A DNA stretch of 64,000 nucleotides, taken from the NCBI GenBank assembly GCA_023416955.1, contig JAEZGM010000009.1:1-64000 (forward strand). The letters run 5' to 3'. The translations under genes were made by a program, and so were the position numbers. How positions within the stretch are numbered: position 1 is the first letter of the stretch; each line of letters opens with the position of its first letter. Below are positions 25,592 to 33,413 of this stretch, in pieces. This DNA comes from Bacillota bacterium (GTDB lineage Bacteria > Bacillota > Clostridia > Oscillospirales > Acutalibacteraceae). The notes beneath the pieces are model-generated. The model searched no databases and was not told where the DNA came from. It saw only the letters and a list, made by a program, of their open reading frames with translations.

Positions 25592-26983
25592 CTAAAAGCG
25601 GAAGTACAGGAATGGATTGTAGCTATTACCCACGAGGAAGGAAAGAGAAACCGCAAACAGGCACACGAACCCGGCGCACCACACCACACGCCCGGCAATG
25701 CCGCCCGTGCGCAGCTTTTCTGTCCATTTCCCGACCAGCGGCGTACTGCAAAGCGCAGCGACCAGCAGCAGAGGCAGCGAAGTTCGCAGGGAATACAGTC
25801 CGAGGCTATCCGCTCCGGGCGCTAAGCCGAACATTGCGCCCAGTACGGCAAAGGCCTGCCCGATATCCTCATAGAAAAACAGCACCCAGCCGGTAACCGC
25901 CGCCAGAAACGCATATAGCCAGCGGAAGAATTTCGGGATTTTTTCCAGCCACTTGCGCAGGAGCAGCTTTTCGCAAATGATCAGCACGCCGTAGTACGCG
26001 CCCCATAGCGCGAAATTCCAGCTTGCGCCATGCCATAGGCCGGTGAGCACCCAGACAATCGCCAGATTCCGCACATTTTTCAGCGCGGAGCAACGGTTGC
26101 CGCCGAGCGGAATATAGATATACTCGCGGAACCAAGAGCCCAGTGTAATGTGCCAGCGCCGCCAGAATTCGGACACGCTCTGTGATATGTAGGGATAATT
26201 GAAATTTTCAGGCAGGTTGAAGCCGAACATCCTGCCAAGGCCGATCGCCATGTCAGAATAGCCGGAGAAGTCGAAATAAATCTGCATGGTAAAGGCGAGA
26301 ATCCCTAGCCATGCGGAAAGAGTAGACGGATCACCCATATATTTCACCTTGTCGGCAAGCTGGGCAAGATTGTTCGCGATGAGTATCTTTTTGAACAGTC
26401 CTGTCATAAAGCGACGGGAGCCCTCCGTGAAATTTTGCAAGGTCTCCTGCCGATTATGAAGCTGGTCGGCAAGAACTTCATACCGCACAATCGGCCCGGC
26501 GACAAGATGCGGAAAGAAAGAGATATATGTACCGAAATCAATGATATTGCGCTGAATCGGCGCTTTCCTGCGATAAACGTCCACACAGTAGGAAATCGCT
26601 TCAAACGTATAGAAGGAAATACCGATGGGCAGAACGACCTGCGGCAGTGGGAAAGTCAGGCCGGTCATACTGTCAAAGGTACCGACCAGCAGACCGGAAT
26701 ATTTGAAATAGGAAAGCAGACCGACATTCACGCAGATGCTCCCTACCAAAACCGCACGCGCGCGGACGCGGTTCGCCCGGAATTTATCCAACAGCACACC
26801 GGCGCAATAGTTAAACGCGGTCGTAAACAGCATTAAAAAGACTGAAACCGGCTCACCCCACGCATAAAACACCAGACTGAACAGGAACAGGCACAGGTTT
26901 TTGTACTTTCGCGGAGCAAGGTAATAGGCCGCCAGCACCGCCGGCAGAAACACAAACAGAAACAATAAACTGCTGAATATCAT
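25592..26983 (-). CDS. MBOAT-family membrane O-acyltransferase (AlgI/DltB type)
   Basis: A polytopic membrane protein of 463 residues with about ten hydrophobic segments. The family signatures are GISFYTFEAISYCVDVYR, FPHLVAGPIVRY, SEFWRRWHITLGSWFREY and VLTGLWHGASWNF, where the His is the catalytic residue. It moves acyl groups across the membrane for attachment to an exopolysaccharide or wall polymer by the DHHW partner. The start at 26983 follows an AAAGGAA site; an in-frame extension to 27010 lacks one. Not DltB proper, since no dltA, dltC or dltD is near. Confidence 0.92.
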   Translation of the reverse strand: MIFSSLLFLFVFLPAVLAAYYLAPRKYKNLCLFLFSLVFYAWGEPVSVFLMLFTTAFNYCAGVLLDKFRANRVRARAVLVGSICVNVGLLSYFKYSGLLVGTFDSMTGLTFPLPQVVLPIGISFYTFEAISYCVDVYRRKAPIQRNIIDFGTYISFFPHLVAGPIVRYEVLADQLHNRQETLQNFTEGSRRFMTGLFKKILIANNLAQLADKVKYMGDPSTLSAWLGILAFTMQIYFDFSGYSDMAIGLGRMFGFNLPENFNYPYISQSVSEFWRRWHITLGSWFREYIYIPLGGNRCSALKNVRNLAIVWVLTGLWHGASWNFALWGAYYGVLIICEKLLLRKWLEKIPKFFRWLYAFLAAVTGWVLFFYEDIGQAFAVLGAMFGLAPGADSLGLYSLRTSLPLLLVAALCSTPLVGKWTEKLRTGGIAGRVVWCAGFVCLFAVSLSFLVGNSYNPFLYFRF

Positions 26984-27096
26984 TTTAAAATTCCTTTGCT
27001 TTATATTCAACCTTATTGTAAATTATGGAATAAATGTTTGCAATAGGGAATCTTGCCCCAAAGAACATGCCCCGCTTACGGCAAAATGCCGAAACA

Positions 27097-27167
27097 TATA
27101 GTCATTTAATTTGAAAACAGAACCAATCACCATTTTCTTGGATATTTTCTAAAGTGAACTGACTATA
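27097..27167 (-). repeat. MITE-like inverted-repeat element, copy C
   Basis: About 71 bases bounded by TATAGTC and GACTATA, with near-complementary arms: TTTGAAAACAGAACC on one side matches the arm of copies A and B, and AGAAAATATCCAAGAAAATGG on the other strand matches their left arms. It is in the opposite orientation to copies A and B. It lies in the 324-base gap 26984-27307, which otherwise holds only the terminator at 27203. Confidence 0.7.
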
Positions 27168-27202
27168 AGGAAAACCGGCAATTTCCATTGCGTAAAGCAC
27201 AA

Positions 27203-27236
27203 AGCAGCGGCCCGGGCTTTCGCCCAAACCGCTGCT
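27203..27236 (-). terminator. Terminator of the surface-protein gene
   Basis: AGCAGCGG (27203-27210) pairs with CCGCTGCT (27229-27236), with an inner GGGC/GCCC stem. Leftward it is followed by TTTGTGCTTT. It lies about 70 bases after the gene stop. Confidence 0.75.
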
Positions 27237-27307
27237 ACGCAAATACAACTACGCTTATTTTGTTGAGATAGTTATAATCTAATTAGGAAATTTGCCTGTG
27301 CTTGGTC

Positions 27308-30028
27308 TTAGCCAACTGTAGCAACGTTAACCTTTACGCCATTGACGAATACGCCAGTAGCTGCGCCAGCCTTGCCAACTGCAGTGACTTTGTAGAAATA
27401 ATCGTTACCGGACTTTGTGATACCGGAAACGGTGAACACACCAGTTGTGCCAAAGCCGAAGCTCGGAGCAGTAGCGGATGTGATCTTGTAGGTGTAGGAC
27501 TTGCCAGCTGCAACTTTAATAGCGGTAGTTGTATCGCTCTTGAAGTTAGCAACAGGAGCCTTCACGGAAGCAACGAGGAGCTTAGTACCATTCAGATACA
27601 CGCCAGTTGCTTTGCCGACAGCACCGGTAGCAGTAATGGTGTAGAAGTAATCATTGCCGGACTGTTTTGTCAGAGCGGAAGTGAATACACCAGCTGTGCC
27701 AAGTGTGAAGGAAGGAGCAGTTGTGGAAGTAATCTTAAAGGTATACTTGCCGCCCTGTGCTACGGAGAAATCTTTAGTTGTGTCAGAAGTTGCTTCCGGA
27801 ACAGCAAGCGCTGTCAGAGCAACCTTTGCAGGTGCGTAATCAGTGATTTCATCACCGTTAGCATCAACCAGTTTAGCGGAGAGAGTTGCTGTATTCTCGG
27901 AAGCAAAGTCAGCGTCAACCTTCAGAACCTTAACAGTTGCTGCATTGCCGTTGGTTGTTACCTGGAATACATCCTCATTGCCGTCAAGTGACCAAGCAAT
28001 TTTTGCATCGGCCGGAATATTTGTTCCAGTCGGATACGCAGTTGCCGTAAAGGTCTCGGAGTAATCTTTTGCAATCTTTGCAGAAGATTTGTTAACCTGT
28101 ACGCCAGCAAAAGTCAAAGAAGCAATTTTGAAAGTATCAACAGAATTGCCGGAAGACTTGGAGAGCGTAAAGCCATAGGTGTTGAGGTCTTCAGTACCAA
28201 GTGTGTCAGCCTTAGCTGTAAGAACTGTGGTACCGAGCGGGAGAGTTGCGTCAGTCAGTTTCAGAGTTGCACCGGAAGCGGAATTGTCAACATACAGCTT
28301 GCCAGCAGCAATGCTGAGAACGCCGTCGCCGTCAATTGTGCCAACACTTACCTTGCCTGTGAACTTCACATTGGAATCAGAAGCAAGAGAAATTGTGTCA
28401 AGTGTAACATCACCGGAAACAGTTGCATCAGTATCCTCGTTCACTGTTGTGAAAGTGGCATTCTTTGCATTTACCGGTGCAGGAATTGTACCAACAAACT
28501 CTGCATCAGCGTCGCCAGCTGTGAGTGTAGTAGTGCGATAATCAAGGTCAATTGCTTTCACTGTGAGGTTAGAGCCTACAAAAGTAACTGTACCGTTGTC
28601 TTTTGTGACCTTAATGCCATCAACAGTAATCTTAGAGGAAGCATTATCAGAGTTTACTTCAACACTAGGAGCTGTAATTTTACCGGTGACAATCGGTGTA
28701 TCGTCATCATTGGATACAACTTCAACTGTACCAGCATTGTCATTCTTTGTCTCAATCGTGCCAACTGTACCGCCGTTGATTACAACGCCGGAATCCTTAA
28801 CTGTAATGTTACCAGCTTTACCGCTTGAAACAGTTACGGAATTCTTCTCAGTTGCAATGTCGCCAACTCTGCCGTCAGCAAGAGTAACAGCGCCAGCACT
28901 TAAATCGACAGAACCAACCGTTGCATCGCCAATGTCCAGCTTACCAACAGAACCGGAAATCTTTTTCACGTTGGTCTTTTCATCAACTGTGACATTACCA
29001 GTAGTACTAAATTTCACTTCAGCGCCTGTAACAACAGTGTCTGCCTTGCCAGCATCGCCAAGAATGTTGCTGTTTGCTACACCCTTCAAAATCGTAGTAC
29101 CTTTGTCTTTGGTTATTGTGTAATTAGTAGAAGGATTCAAAGCCGTTGTATCGACTTTCTTCTCAATCTGCGCTTTGAATGTTGTCTTATCAGCAGATTT
29201 GTCGGAAACTGCTCCAGCAGCGATTTTTTTAGATGTGATATTGAAGCTGCCGACAGAAGCATTCCCTGTAAACGGAGCAACTTTGGCACCTTTACCAACT
29301 GTCGCTGTAACTACGTTTCCAGCAACATCCAGATGAATATCGCTGGTATTGGTAGATTCAACCAGAGCAGCAGCACCTGTCAAAGCACCTTTATCAAGTG
29401 TTATCGGCTGAGCAGTGTAGGTAGCCAGTGCATCAGTGCCAGGAGCTACTTTATAGACGCTGAATGTCTGAGAAGAACCTGCTGTCTGAGCAAAAGTGTC
29501 CAGCTCATCCAAGCTCTTGCCTGTTTTGTCGTCCGTAGTGGTTTTAGCAATGATATAATCATCGGAATCAAGAACATAAACAGTGATATTCTTTCTGCCC
29601 TTGACAGTGATTTCATTGCCGTCGTTGTCATTGTAGGTGCCCTTTACCAAAACAGAAAGAACTTCCTTGCCTGATTTGGTCACATTCTTCAATGTGAGGT
29701 CAGCCTTGCCATCTTTGTCGATGCTCCATTTAACCAACTGATCACCGGAAGCATGAGAAATAGCAGAAATCTCCGGGCCCTCGCCCACAGTGTGATCAGC
29801 AGTCTCAATGCTCGCATCAATAATGCTGTTCAAATTAGAGATCGTCTTCTGAGCATCTGAACCAGAATCCTTGTCTCCACGATTGGCAAGATAAATTTCA
29901 TCTGTGCCGAAATCAGCGGTGCCGCTCACGGTCTTACTGGCCGCGAAGGCGAAGGTGCTTGAAAAGCTTGTTACTACAAGTGCGAGCGCAAGCACAAGAG
30001 CAGTAGCTTTTCCTGTGATTTTTTTCAT
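27308..30028 (-). CDS. Large secreted surface protein (S-layer-like)
   Basis: The 906-residue protein has a classical signal peptide ending in AFAAS (about residue 30) and no C-terminal anchor or SLH repeats. The middle (about 330-620) is a run of short beta-strand units built on VGTI/VGSV, GKAGNITV and VNGGTVGTIE patterns, as in beta-solenoids. A Big2-like domain lies near 660-740. The C-terminus has two tandem copies of a 60-residue unit, each with Y(T/K)FKITSxTAPSF, then SGNDYFY and GVxxNG. Composition is rich in Ala, Thr, Val, Ser, Asp and poor in Cys. A near-perfect promoter, a 180-base leader and an AAGGAGG site point to very high expression, so a major surface-layer protein is the best guess. 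No exact family is recognised. Confidence 0.75.
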   Translation of the reverse strand: MKKITGKATALVLALALVVTSFSSTFAFAASKTVSGTADFGTDEIYLANRGDKDSGSDAQKTISNLNSIIDASIETADHTVGEGPEISAISHASGDQLVKWSIDKDGKADLTLKNVTKSGKEVLSVLVKGTYNDNDGNEITVKGRKNITVYVLDSDDYIIAKTTTDDKTGKSLDELDTFAQTAGSSQTFSVYKVAPGTDALATYTAQPITLDKGALTGAAALVESTNTSDIHLDVAGNVVTATVGKGAKVAPFTGNASVGSFNITSKKIAAGAVSDKSADKTTFKAQIEKKVDTTALNPSTNYTITKDKGTTILKGVANSNILGDAGKADTVVTGAEVKFSTTGNVTVDEKTNVKKISGSVGKLDIGDATVGSVDLSAGAVTLADGRVGDIATEKNSVTVSSGKAGNITVKDSGVVINGGTVGTIETKNDNAGTVEVVSNDDDTPIVTGKITAPSVEVNSDNASSKITVDGIKVTKDNGTVTFVGSNLTVKAIDLDYRTTTLTAGDADAEFVGTIPAPVNAKNATFTTVNEDTDATVSGDVTLDTISLASDSNVKFTGKVSVGTIDGDGVLSIAAGKLYVDNSASGATLKLTDATLPLGTTVLTAKADTLGTEDLNTYGFTLSKSSGNSVDTFKIASLTFAGVQVNKSSAKIAKDYSETFTATAYPTGTNIPADAKIAWSLDGNEDVFQVTTNGNAATVKVLKVDADFASENTATLSAKLVDANGDEITDYAPAKVALTALAVPEATSDTTKDFSVAQGGKYTFKITSTTAPSFTLGTAGVFTSALTKQSGNDYFYTITATGAVGKATGVYLNGTKLLVASVKAPVANFKSDTTTAIKVAAGKSYTYKITSATAPSFGFGTTGVFTVSGITKSGNDYFYKVTAVGKAGAATGVFVNGVKVNVATVG

Positions 30029-30216
30029 CCTTTTTGTCCTCCTTAAAATAGTTCGTTTTTGCGTATTTGCGTGTGCTATGAGAAGTTAACATACATGTGT
30101 TCGCCATGGGTGTTAAAATTTCTCCCCTGACTCGCATGGTAAACGTGGCAAAAGCCTTGCATCCAAAAAGCGCTGGCAATGCCGCAGCCACATATACCGC
30201 TCATATGTTTAATTGG

Positions 30217-30245
30217 ATTATATGATATTTGGGAATCAATGTCAA
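30217..30245 (-). promoter_or_regulatory. Strong promoter of the surface-protein gene
   Basis: Read leftward, TTGACA (30240-30245) and TATAAT (30217-30222) match consensus at all positions with 17 bases between. The leader of about 180 bases before the ATG is long, as for many abundant surface-protein messages. The gap 30029-30523 holds this, the terminator at 30375 and repeats of AAAGCGC. Confidence 0.85.
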
Positions 30246-30374
30246 GTACATATTGGATTTTATTTTCTATACAAATTACCAAATATCCTGCCATTTTACT
30301 GGATTTTTCCGATTCCTGCCCACTTATTGCCAATCATTGGCAGAAAACAGAAAATACAAATAAAGAATTTTCCC

Positions 30375-30397
30375 AAGCGCTCTCATAACGAGCGCTT
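30375..30397 (-). terminator. Terminator-like hairpin after the MBL-fold gene
   Basis: AAGCGCTC (30375-30382) pairs with GAGCGCTT (30390-30397). Further GAGCGC/GCGCTC segments at 30410-30455 can pair with these arms, so alternative folds exist. It is about 125 bases beyond the stop at 30524. Confidence 0.5.
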
Positions 30398-30523
30398 TTC
30401 GCGTGACTTGAGCGCGCTTTGTGCTAGTTTTGAGAGCGCTTTGTGCGCTTTTCTTCCTATATTTATATACGGATACTTCCATATTATACGTAATCATCAG
30501 TTTGACCGCCGGATTTTTTTCCG

Positions 30524-31825
30524 CTAATTATTTATGACAACGGGTTTGTCGTCGCACAGGCAGGCGCGCGCGCCGCCCGGCGAAACCACGCGGATACAGC
30601 AGGGCGCGGCGGCTTTGCGGTCGCGGCAGAACGGGCATTTAATCGTCAGCCCCGGCCGCCCGGGCAGGTCGTAGCAACAGGCCATTCGGTTGCAGGAACA
30701 GCCGCTGCTCTGGTACCACGCGCACACGGAGCAGTTCGTGCAGTGCTTAATGGCGGACAGGTCAACGTACTCCGGCGCAATGTGCCCGCCCGACTGGTAA
30801 TCACCGTTGCTGATGAGAATATGGGAAGCGCCGATTTCCCCCAGCAGGTGGCTCCACGCGCTGGCGGTGCCATGGTGCGGCGCTTTGATGATATAATAGG
30901 AATCGTAAAGGGAGGGCGCGACCGCGTCCATGCTTTCCGGGGTTGCGTCGCCGGTCATTAAAATATCGTCGATACTCGCTTCGCGCGTGCGGCGGTTCTG
31001 AAAAATAACGCCCGCGGCATTCAGCTCGTCGGAGTAGGCGGTCTGTGTCGCGGGGCGGGTCAGAATTTCGGCAATGTCCTGCGCGGCAGGCAGCAGCGCA
31101 AGCTGCGGAATCAATTGCTCGATACTATTTAGTATAGAAGATACCCGATCAATGTTTTCCTGCCGGAGCGGCGCGGTGGCACAGCAGGCGGTATACGCGG
31201 CGCAGAATTCCTCTTTCAGCCGCATAAAATCGTGCGCGACCTGCGGTAGAAACGGCGAGCTGAGGCAGATATTCATCTGCTCCACTGCGTCCGCGAAGAT
31301 GCCGGAAAACGGGAAATCGGTCTGCACGGGCCACAGCACATCATAGGCCACGCCGTCGAATTCGAAGCTGTCGCCCGCTTTGAGCGCAAACAGGCGGTCG
31401 GCGCCCGTCTCCTTAGCCGTGCGCTCAAATATTTTCAGCGCGCTGACGTTGACCTGTGAATAGTCGGTCAGGCGGCTTAAAAACGCGTAGACAAACAGCG
31501 CGAATTCGAGCAGCAGCGGGCGGCCGCGCCCGTCACAGGGGGAAGCCGGGAAAAAGATACGCCCGAAATAAGCCGGGTCGGCGTCAAGAAGCTGCCGAAA
31601 ACCGCACAGATGATCGCGGTGGTAGTGCGTGAGCAAAAAGCTGCGGCTTGCGCAGTCCGCGTACCGCCGCCGGATTCCGCTTTCCACATAGTCGGAAAAT
31701 GGCATGTCGCCCTCGCGGATTTTCTGGTTGCTGCTGCCGCAGTCGACCATGAAAATATCGCCGCGCGCGCCGCCCAGTACGATGCATTCCCCATATTCTA
31801 CATTATGTAACTCCAGCCACTGCAT
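30524..31825 (-). CDS. Metallo-beta-lactamase-fold hydrolase with Cys-rich C-terminus
   Basis: The 433-residue protein opens with a beta-lactamase fold (GDIFMVDCG, then the metal motif THYHRDH with His67, His69, Asp71, His72). Later conserved pieces are ILMTGDAT and IIKAPHHGTASAWS, the pattern of ComEC/Rec2-type and related MBL proteins acting on nucleic acid or nucleotide phosphates. The last 70 residues hold about 17 cysteines in pairs (CTNCSVC, CSCNRMACC, CPFCRDRK, CCIRV, CLC), probably binding zinc or iron-sulfur. No signal peptide, so cytoplasmic. The start at 31825 follows GGGAGG; in-frame codons upstream overlap the MORN gene and are not coding. It begins 4 bases after the MORN gene, so the two are one operon. 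Substrate unknown. Confidence 0.85.
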   Translation of the reverse strand: MQWLELHNVEYGECIVLGGARGDIFMVDCGSSNQKIREGDMPFSDYVESGIRRRYADCASRSFLLTHYHRDHLCGFRQLLDADPAYFGRIFFPASPCDGRGRPLLLEFALFVYAFLSRLTDYSQVNVSALKIFERTAKETGADRLFALKAGDSFEFDGVAYDVLWPVQTDFPFSGIFADAVEQMNICLSSPFLPQVAHDFMRLKEEFCAAYTACCATAPLRQENIDRVSSILNSIEQLIPQLALLPAAQDIAEILTRPATQTAYSDELNAAGVIFQNRRTREASIDDILMTGDATPESMDAVAPSLYDSYYIIKAPHHGTASAWSHLLGEIGASHILISNGDYQSGGHIAPEYVDLSAIKHCTNCSVCAWYQSSGCSCNRMACCYDLPGRPGLTIKCPFCRDRKAAAPCCIRVVSPGGARACLCDDKPVVINN

Positions 31826-31829
31826 GAAA

Positions 31830-33191
31830 TCAGCCTCCCGTTTTCTCTGTACGTTCCTCCAGCTTCTGGTACCCGGAATATGGCCGGTCATTGCGGAATT
31901 CGCCGGAAAACACAATATTCCCGTCCTTGAATTCCGTACCGTGCCCGTGGCGCTTTCCGTTCTGCCATTCGCCCGTATAAAGCAGGTTGCCCTCGGCGTC
32001 AAACGCTGAGCCCGCGCCGGTGGGCGTGTTGTTTTTCCACCGCCCCACAAACACGGAGCCGTCGCGCGGGCTGAACGCAACGCCTGAACCGTCGCGCCGG
32101 TTTGCCTTCCAGTGCCCGGCGTAGCAGAGCTTCCCGGATTTATAATAGTATACGCCAAAGCCGTGGCGCTTATCGTCCTCATACTCGCCGTCGTAGGCCG
32201 TCGCGCCGCTATGCATCTGGGTGCGCCCGTGCCCCTGCCGCAACCCGCCGACCAGCTTGCCAAAATAGAGATAGGTTTCGTCCGCGCTGACCACAATGCG
32301 CTTTGCCGCGCGCTCCCAGCCGGGCGCAAGCGCCGTGCTGACCTGTGTTTCGCCGCCCAGCCCCCTTGCCGCCACGGTGTAGCGGGTCGGTGCGGGGCCG
32401 TCCACGCTGTAAAGCTCGTGGTCGGCAGGGTAATCCCGTTCCTTCGCTGCCTGCGGGGCGAACGTCGCCTGCGGGGCGGGTTCCGGCTCAGAACCGTCAT
32501 TCCTGATATATTTAAAATGGAGCTCCGCGTCCCGCTCCTCAGGCCATTCGGGATTTGCGCTGATCACACCGGAGCGGAAGTCCGCGTGAAGCGCCTCGCG
32601 CCACTGGGTTTCTTCTTCGGTGCAGCAGCAAAATATGCCGTCCGCCGTGCGGACAAACACTTCCGGCTCGCCCGCCGTGGCATTGATGACGCTCTGCTCC
32701 GTGCTGCCCGGAAAATAAGGGCAGAGGCAAAGCTCCGTTCTGGTATAGCGCTGGGTCTGCGCGTCCAAAAGCAGCAGAAAAAGGCCACCGCCCGGCCCCG
32801 ATTTCAGCAATGCCGCCGGTTTTTCGGGATCCCCGGCGTAATAGCAGGATTGCAGCCATTGATGCTCAGCGTCCCAGCGCACTTTGGAAATCAGTTCTCC
32901 CTCGGTATTCCACGCCAGAACACAGTACCCGGCGCCATCGCGGTACGACCTTTGCAGAAGCGCCTTGCCGCCGGTTTTGCGCCACTCAAAAACGCCGCGC
33001 CCGATTTTGTAGCGGGTGACGCATTCAAGGCCGGTTTCCACACTGTGAACCTTGCCCGAGTAATTGCGCGGAGCCGCGAAATATTCGCTCCGTACCCTTT
33101 CCAAAAGCGTTTCGCCTTGCGCGCTGCCGTCAAACGGGCTGTATAATACGCTGAAAATAACCGGGGTGTGGGTTTCTTCCTGTGGAAGCAT
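31830..33191 (-). CDS. MORN-repeat protein of unknown function
   Basis: The N-terminal 270 residues of this 453-residue protein have no family I recognise; they include a WR/YK-rich beta region and a Pro/Ala linker (PEPAPQATFAPQAAK). The C-terminal 150 residues are about six MORN repeats of 22-24 residues: YDGEYEDDKRHGFGVYY, YAGHWKANRRDGSGVAF, FVGRWKNNTPTGAGSAF, YTGEWQNGKRHGHGTEF and two weaker ones. MORN repeats bind lipids or proteins and often serve as scaffolds. There is no signal peptide. A GGGGGAGGG site precedes the ATG, and its promoter is at 33257. The adjacent MBL-fold gene is translationally linked, so the two proteins likely act together. Confidence 0.8.
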   Translation of the reverse strand: MLPQEETHTPVIFSVLYSPFDGSAQGETLLERVRSEYFAAPRNYSGKVHSVETGLECVTRYKIGRGVFEWRKTGGKALLQRSYRDGAGYCVLAWNTEGELISKVRWDAEHQWLQSCYYAGDPEKPAALLKSGPGGGLFLLLLDAQTQRYTRTELCLCPYFPGSTEQSVINATAGEPEVFVRTADGIFCCCTEEETQWREALHADFRSGVISANPEWPEERDAELHFKYIRNDGSEPEPAPQATFAPQAAKERDYPADHELYSVDGPAPTRYTVAARGLGGETQVSTALAPGWERAAKRIVVSADETYLYFGKLVGGLRQGHGRTQMHSGATAYDGEYEDDKRHGFGVYYYKSGKLCYAGHWKANRRDGSGVAFSPRDGSVFVGRWKNNTPTGAGSAFDAEGNLLYTGEWQNGKRHGHGTEFKDGNIVFSGEFRNDRPYSGYQKLEERTEKTGG

Positions 33192-33256
33192 CCCGCCCTC
33201 CCCCTTTCACAAGTCAAGTAGTCAAGTTTGAACAGTCTGTTCGTACATTCTACTAT

Positions 33257-33285
33257 ATTATAAATTCAGTCCGTGTCCGGCGCAA
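33257..33285 (-). promoter_or_regulatory. Promoter of the MORN-MBL operon
   Basis: Read leftward, TTGCGC (33280-33285) and TATAAT (33257-33262) are 17 bases apart, about 65 bases before the MORN gene. It separates the pair from the HTH gene upstream, so the three genes need not be one transcript. Confidence 0.6.
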
Positions 33286-33308
33286 GATATTTGTAAAATT
33301 AATGCAGT

Positions 33309-33413
33309 TACAGTCAGTTCCCTTTAGAAAACATCCAAGAAACAAGCAGAAAATCTTTGGTTTATGGATTTTATGCTTGGAGCTTGGTTCTGTTTTCAAA
33401 TGAACTGACTATA
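33309..33413 (+). repeat. MITE-like inverted-repeat element, copy B
   Basis: A 105-base copy with TACAGTCAGTTC at one end and GAACTGACTATA at the other, and inner arms TTTAGAAAACATCCAAGAAA and GGTTCTGTTTTCAAAT. It has about 30 more internal bases than copies A and C. Its right end overlaps the last codons of the HTH gene and supplies the TAG stop. Confidence 0.7.

Noticed and set aside
31826..32500. N-terminal extension of the MBL-fold protein
   Set aside because: It overlaps the MORN gene in another frame, is Arg/Ala/Thr-rich and lacks a site; the start at 31825 has one.
32112..33146. 344-codon rightward frame opposite the MORN gene
   Set aside because: Antisense shadow; Arg/Ala-rich, with no site, and the opposite strand has clear MORN repeats.
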